From NCBI GenBank assembly GCA_905480565.1, contig CAJQQW010000011.1, positions 1 through 8,446 of the forward strand: a DNA stretch of 8,446 bases. Direction: 5' to 3'. Below, one piece after another: positions 5,732 to 8,446 of the stretch. The notes beneath the pieces were generated by a model. That model was not told the DNA's origin. It ran no database searches and saw nothing but the letters and a program-made list of their open reading frames with translations. Position 1 is the first letter of the stretch. Each line of letters starts with the position of its first letter. This stretch comes from an uncultured Halioglobus sp. GTDB taxonomy: Bacteria; Pseudomonadota; Gammaproteobacteria; Pseudomonadales; Halieaceae. The translations under genes and the position numbers were made by a program.

Positions 5732-7042
5732 ATGAGTTCACCATTAAAAATTGGTATCTGCGGTCTCGGCACAGTTGGCAGCGGCACCTTCAACTTACTG
5801 CATGAAAATGAAGATCTTTTGCAGACGAGGGCAGGTTTGTCTCTGGACGTCGTGCACGTGGGTGCGCGGCGGGACAACCCAGCCTGTGATACGTCGGACG
5901 TGCGGGTCAGTCGTGATGTCTTCGCGGTCGCAGCGGACCCAGAGGTGGCTGTACTTGTTGAGCTGGTCGGCGGCACCACTGTCGCCAGGGAATTGGTTGA
6001 GGCAGCCCTTCGTGCCGGTAAGCATGTTGTTACTGCCAACAAGGCCTTGATTGCAGAGCACGGTAACGCGTTGTTCGCATTGGCCGTGGAACATAACGTG
6101 CAGCTTCGCTACGAGGCAGCGATTGCCGGTGGTATCCCCATCGTCAAAGCTCTCCGCGAGGGCCTGTCAGGCAATCGTATCGAATGGCTGGCCGGTATTA
6201 TCAACGGCACTACTAATTTTATACTGACCGAGATGCGCGATAAGGGCCGCGATTTCGCCGATGTCCTGGCAGAAGCTCAGGCTCTGGGTTATGCGGAAGC
6301 CGACCCCACCTTCGATGTAGAGGGCATCGATGCGGCACACAAACTGGTGATCCTTGCATCCTTGGCATTCGGAATGCCGCTAAAGTTTGAATCAGTCTAT
6401 ACGGAAGGCATTACGCGCTTGCAGCCTCAGGATGTTGCTTATGCCGAGGAGCTTGGTTATGTAATCAAACACCTCGGTATTGCGCGGCAAAATAATCAGG
6501 GGGTTGAATTGCGGGTGCACCCCACCCTGATTCCTCGGCAGCGTCTGCTTGCCAATGTCGACGGTGTCCGAAATGCGGTATTGATTGAAGGCAATGCAGT
6601 GGGTCCGACACTGTATTGCGGCGCTGGCGCCGGAGCTCGTCCCACGGCCTCCGCTGTAGTGGCAGATCTGGTCGATCTGGGTCGGGCAGCATACAGTGCT
6701 GCCCCCTCGCAGTTGCCGGCCCTTGGGGTGGCGTCGGCTTGTCTTCAGGATCTGCCGGTGCTCGCCATGGAGGATGTGGAATCGCCCTGGTATCTGCGTA
6801 TGGAGGCGCAGGATAAGCCCGGCGTAATGTCCAGGGTAACCAGTTTGTTCAGCGAACAGGGTATCAGTATCGAAGCACTGATTCAGAAGGCGCCGCTGGA
6901 GGGGCAGACTCTGGTCTCTGTGATTGTAGTGACTAACCAGGCGCGTCAGGGTAGTGTCGAAGACGCAGTTCGTGCGATAGAGGGCCTCGACTCGATTGAC
7001 GGCGATGTAACGTGCATACGGGTCGAGCAACTGGACGGGTAG
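5732..7042 (+). CDS. hom: Homoserine dehydrogenase (monofunctional, with ACT domain)
   Basis: The enzyme reduces aspartate semialdehyde to homoserine with NAD(P)H, the branch point to threonine and methionine. It has 436 residues, the usual size of the stand-alone form; there is no fused aspartokinase. The Rossmann nucleotide-binding motif GICGLGTVGSG lies at 8-18. TANKALIAEHG (101-111) contains Lys104. The catalytic domain shows YEAAIAGGIPIVKALREG (127-144) and INGTTNFILTEM (157-168). Glu189, Asp200 and Lys204 have the same spacing as the catalytic Glu208, Asp219 and Lys223 of the yeast enzyme. The ACT domain (about 353-430) contains WYLRMEAQDKPGVMSRVTSLF and the ISIEALIQK segment, which in this family confers threonine feedback inhibition. 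ATG 5732 has only a modest GGGTAAG upstream. thrC begins 21 bases after the stop, so the two are surely one transcript. Confidence 0.97.
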   Translation: MSSPLKIGICGLGTVGSGTFNLLHENEDLLQTRAGLSLDVVHVGARRDNPACDTSDVRVSRDVFAVAADPEVAVLVELVGGTTVARELVEAALRAGKHVVTANKALIAEHGNALFALAVEHNVQLRYEAAIAGGIPIVKALREGLSGNRIEWLAGIINGTTNFILTEMRDKGRDFADVLAEAQALGYAEADPTFDVEGIDAAHKLVILASLAFGMPLKFESVYTEGITRLQPQDVAYAEELGYVIKHLGIARQNNQGVELRVHPTLIPRQRLLANVDGVRNAVLIEGNAVGPTLYCGAGAGARPTASAVVADLVDLGRAAYSAAPSQLPALGVASACLQDLPVLAMEDVESPWYLRMEAQDKPGVMSRVTSLFSEQGISIEALIQKAPLEGQTLVSVIVVTNQARQGSVEDAVRAIEGLDSIDGDVTCIRVEQLDG

Positions 7043-7054
7043 CGCGTTAATAGT

Positions 7055-7060
7055 GAGGTG
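7055..7060 (+). promoter_or_regulatory. Ribosome-binding site of thrC
   Basis: GAGGTG, with its GAGG core five bases before GTG 7064, supports the GTG start. That codon begins MKYISTRG, the usual N-terminus of threonine synthase. Confidence 0.65.
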
Positions 7061-7063
7061 TCG

Positions 7064-8446
7064 GTGAAATACATCAGCACGCGGGGCAAAGCTCCCGCGC
7101 TCGATTTTGAACAGGTTCTTCTTACCGGTCTTGCGTCGGATGGGGGCCTCTATGTGCCCGAGACGCTGCCAACATTCAGCGCCGAGGAAATTGCGTCCAT
7201 GGCGGGGCTTGAGTACCCGGAGCTGGCACGCAGAATTATTACGCCATTCGTGGCGGGCTGTATTCCAGATGATGATCTGGTGGTCATACTCGAGAAAACC
7301 TACGCGGAATTTCGCCACACGGCTATCGCCCCTCTTGTGCAGGTGGGCGCCAATCAATGGGTGCTGGAATTGTTTCACGGTCCAACACTGGCCTTTAAGG
7401 ACTTTGCGTTACAGTTGCTCGGCCGTCTGCTTGATTACGTGCTGGAGCGCCGTCATCAGAAAGTGGTCATCATGGGTGCAACGTCCGGCGATACAGGTTC
7501 TGCTGCGATCGAGGGTTGCCGACATTGCGATAATATCGATATTTTTATACTGCACCCCCATAACCGGGTCTCGGATGTGCAGCGTAAGCAGATGACCTCG
7601 GTTGAGGGAGATAATATTCACAACCTCGCGGTCGAGGGTAATTTCGACGACTGTCAGGCGATGGTAAAAGCAAGCTTCAGTGACAAGCGCTTTCTTCCCC
7701 GGGACCGCGGACTAGTGGCGGTCAACTCGATTAACTGGGCTCGAATTATGGCTCAGATTGTGTACTATTTTTACGCAGCGGTTGCTTTGGGCGCCCCTCA
7801 TCGCCCGGTGGCATTTTCGGTACCCACCGGTAACTTCGGTGATATTTTTGCCGGCTATCTGGCGCGTCAGATGGGCCTGCCCGTGGAGCAACTGATCATC
7901 GCCACCAATCGCAATGATGTATTGCACCGGGTGATGACCGAGAGTACATACGGGCGCCAGCCTCTGGCGCATACGTTGTCACCCAGTATGGATATTACCG
8001 TTTCAAGTAATTTTGAGCGGCTGTTGTTCGACCTCTACGATCGCAAGGGCACCGCCATTGCTGAGCTGATGAATCAGTTAGAGTCTCACGATGTTCGCTT
8101 CAGTGACGCCGCTATGGCGGAGGCTCGCAAGCTGTTTAGCAGTCATTGCGTATCGGATACTCAGACCTGCGAGCAGATTGCCTCTATCTGGCGAGAGAGC
8201 GAGTACCTTTTGGACCCCCACAGCGCTATCGGGGTGCATGCCGCACTGAGCGCGGGTTTGGCGTCAGGTGTGCCGGTGGTCAGCCTTGCCACGGCACATC
8301 CTGCTAAGTTCCCCGAGGCCATGGCCGCCGCAGGGCTAAATGATGCAGTAGCGCTGCCGCCGCATCTTGCGGACCTGTTTGATCGTCCAGAGCGCTTTGA
8401 GGTGTTACCCAACGACCTGACAGCGGTGCAGGCCTTTATTTCTGCC
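7064..8446 (+). CDS. thrC: Threonine synthase, 3' end cut by the window
   Basis: ThrC converts O-phosphohomoserine to threonine with pyridoxal phosphate, the last step of threonine synthesis. I translated the frame from GTG 7064 to the window edge: 461 codons without a stop, so the protein continues beyond base 8446. Known long-form ThrC proteins of Pseudomonas are about this length, so only a few residues are probably missing. The N-terminus is MKYISTRGKAPALDFEQVLLTGL with DGGLYVPE at 26-33. The PLP lysine is Lys112 in FHGPTLAFKDFA. GATSGDTGSAA (138-148) and the glycine-rich phosphate-cup PTGNFGD (254-260) are both conserved. The tail carries DPHSAIGVHA and LATAHPAKFPEA, typical of the family. 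No frameshift is seen. It is 21 bases downstream of hom, in the same probable operon. The expected homoserine kinase (thrB) is not in the window. Confidence 0.97.
   Translation, partial: MKYISTRGKAPALDFEQVLLTGLASDGGLYVPETLPTFSAEEIASMAGLEYPELARRIITPFVAGCIPDDDLVVILEKTYAEFRHTAIAPLVQVGANQWVLELFHGPTLAFKDFALQLLGRLLDYVLERRHQKVVIMGATSGDTGSAAIEGCRHCDNIDIFILHPHNRVSDVQRKQMTSVEGDNIHNLAVEGNFDDCQAMVKASFSDKRFLPRDRGLVAVNSINWARIMAQIVYYFYAAVALGAPHRPVAFSVPTGNFGDIFAGYLARQMGLPVEQLIIATNRNDVLHRVMTESTYGRQPLAHTLSPSMDITVSSNFERLLFDLYDRKGTAIAELMNQLESHDVRFSDAAMAEARKLFSSHCVSDTQTCEQIASIWRESEYLLDPHSAIGVHAALSAGLASGVPVVSLATAHPAKFPEAMAAAGLNDAVALPPHLADLFDRPERFEVLPNDLTAVQAFISA

Noticed and set aside
6392..7378. Long open frame on the - strand (328 codons) across the hom-thrC junction
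   Set aside because: It lies opposite two well-supported genes, resembles no family I recognise, and has no ribosome-binding or promoter context. Long antisense frames are common opposite GC-rich coding sequence.
7107..7595. + strand frame of 162 codons within thrC
   Set aside because: It is in a different frame from thrC. The thrC frame from 7064 is uninterrupted to the window edge and carries all family motifs.
7064..8446. Possible disruption of thrC, since no stop codon is found
   Set aside because: Codon-by-codon translation shows one intact frame with conserved motifs throughout. The missing stop is explained by the window ending first.

Overview
This window is chromosomal housekeeping DNA from a gammaproteobacterium. 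All ten genes lie on the + strand and are densely packed. The gene order (ffh, rpsP, rimM, trmD, rplS, then xerD, dsbC, hom, thrC) matches the arrangement I recall from Pseudomonas and related lineages. The protein sequences and the moderately high GC content (judged by eye) suggest a Pseudomonas-like or marine gammaproteobacterium such as the Halieaceae/Cellvibrionales. That placement is inference; no species can be named from the sequence alone.

Region 1 (1-2506) concerns translation. It opens with the C-terminal end of Ffh, the protein of the signal recognition particle. After a 199-base gap with a plausible sigma70 promoter comes the classical rpsP-rimM-trmD-rplS (trmD) operon: ribosomal protein S16, 16S maturation factor RimM, tRNA m1G37 methyltransferase TrmD and ribosomal protein L19. 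It ends at a strong intrinsic terminator at 2480-2506. The two ribosomal protein genes have clean starts and a possible RNA hairpin upstream of each, while trmD has a poor, ambiguous start. This fits the unequal protein output known for this operon in E. coli.

Region 2 (2592-4330) holds xerD (tyrosine recombinase for chromosome dimer resolution) and dsbC (periplasmic disulfide isomerase). They are probably co-transcribed. XerD has the full catalytic set. DsbC has a signal peptide and an active-site CYYC instead of the CGYC of E. coli.

Region 3 (4331-8446) is amino acid metabolism. A 176-base gap with two inverted repeats and a candidate promoter precedes an AlaC-type aminotransferase, homoserine dehydrogenase (hom) and threonine synthase (thrC). 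The gaps are 34 and 21 bases, so this is probably one operon. Hom and ThrC perform homoserine formation and the last step of threonine synthesis; the aminotransferase probably interconverts alanine and pyruvate. thrC runs off the right edge with no stop codon in the window, probably near its natural C-terminus.

I found no mobile element, CRISPR array, tRNA, rRNA, prophage or defence gene, and no convincing undescribed system. The best leads are small regulatory ones: hairpins before rpsP and rplS, the trmD start, and an inverted repeat before the aminotransferase that reads as a terminator on the opposite strand.
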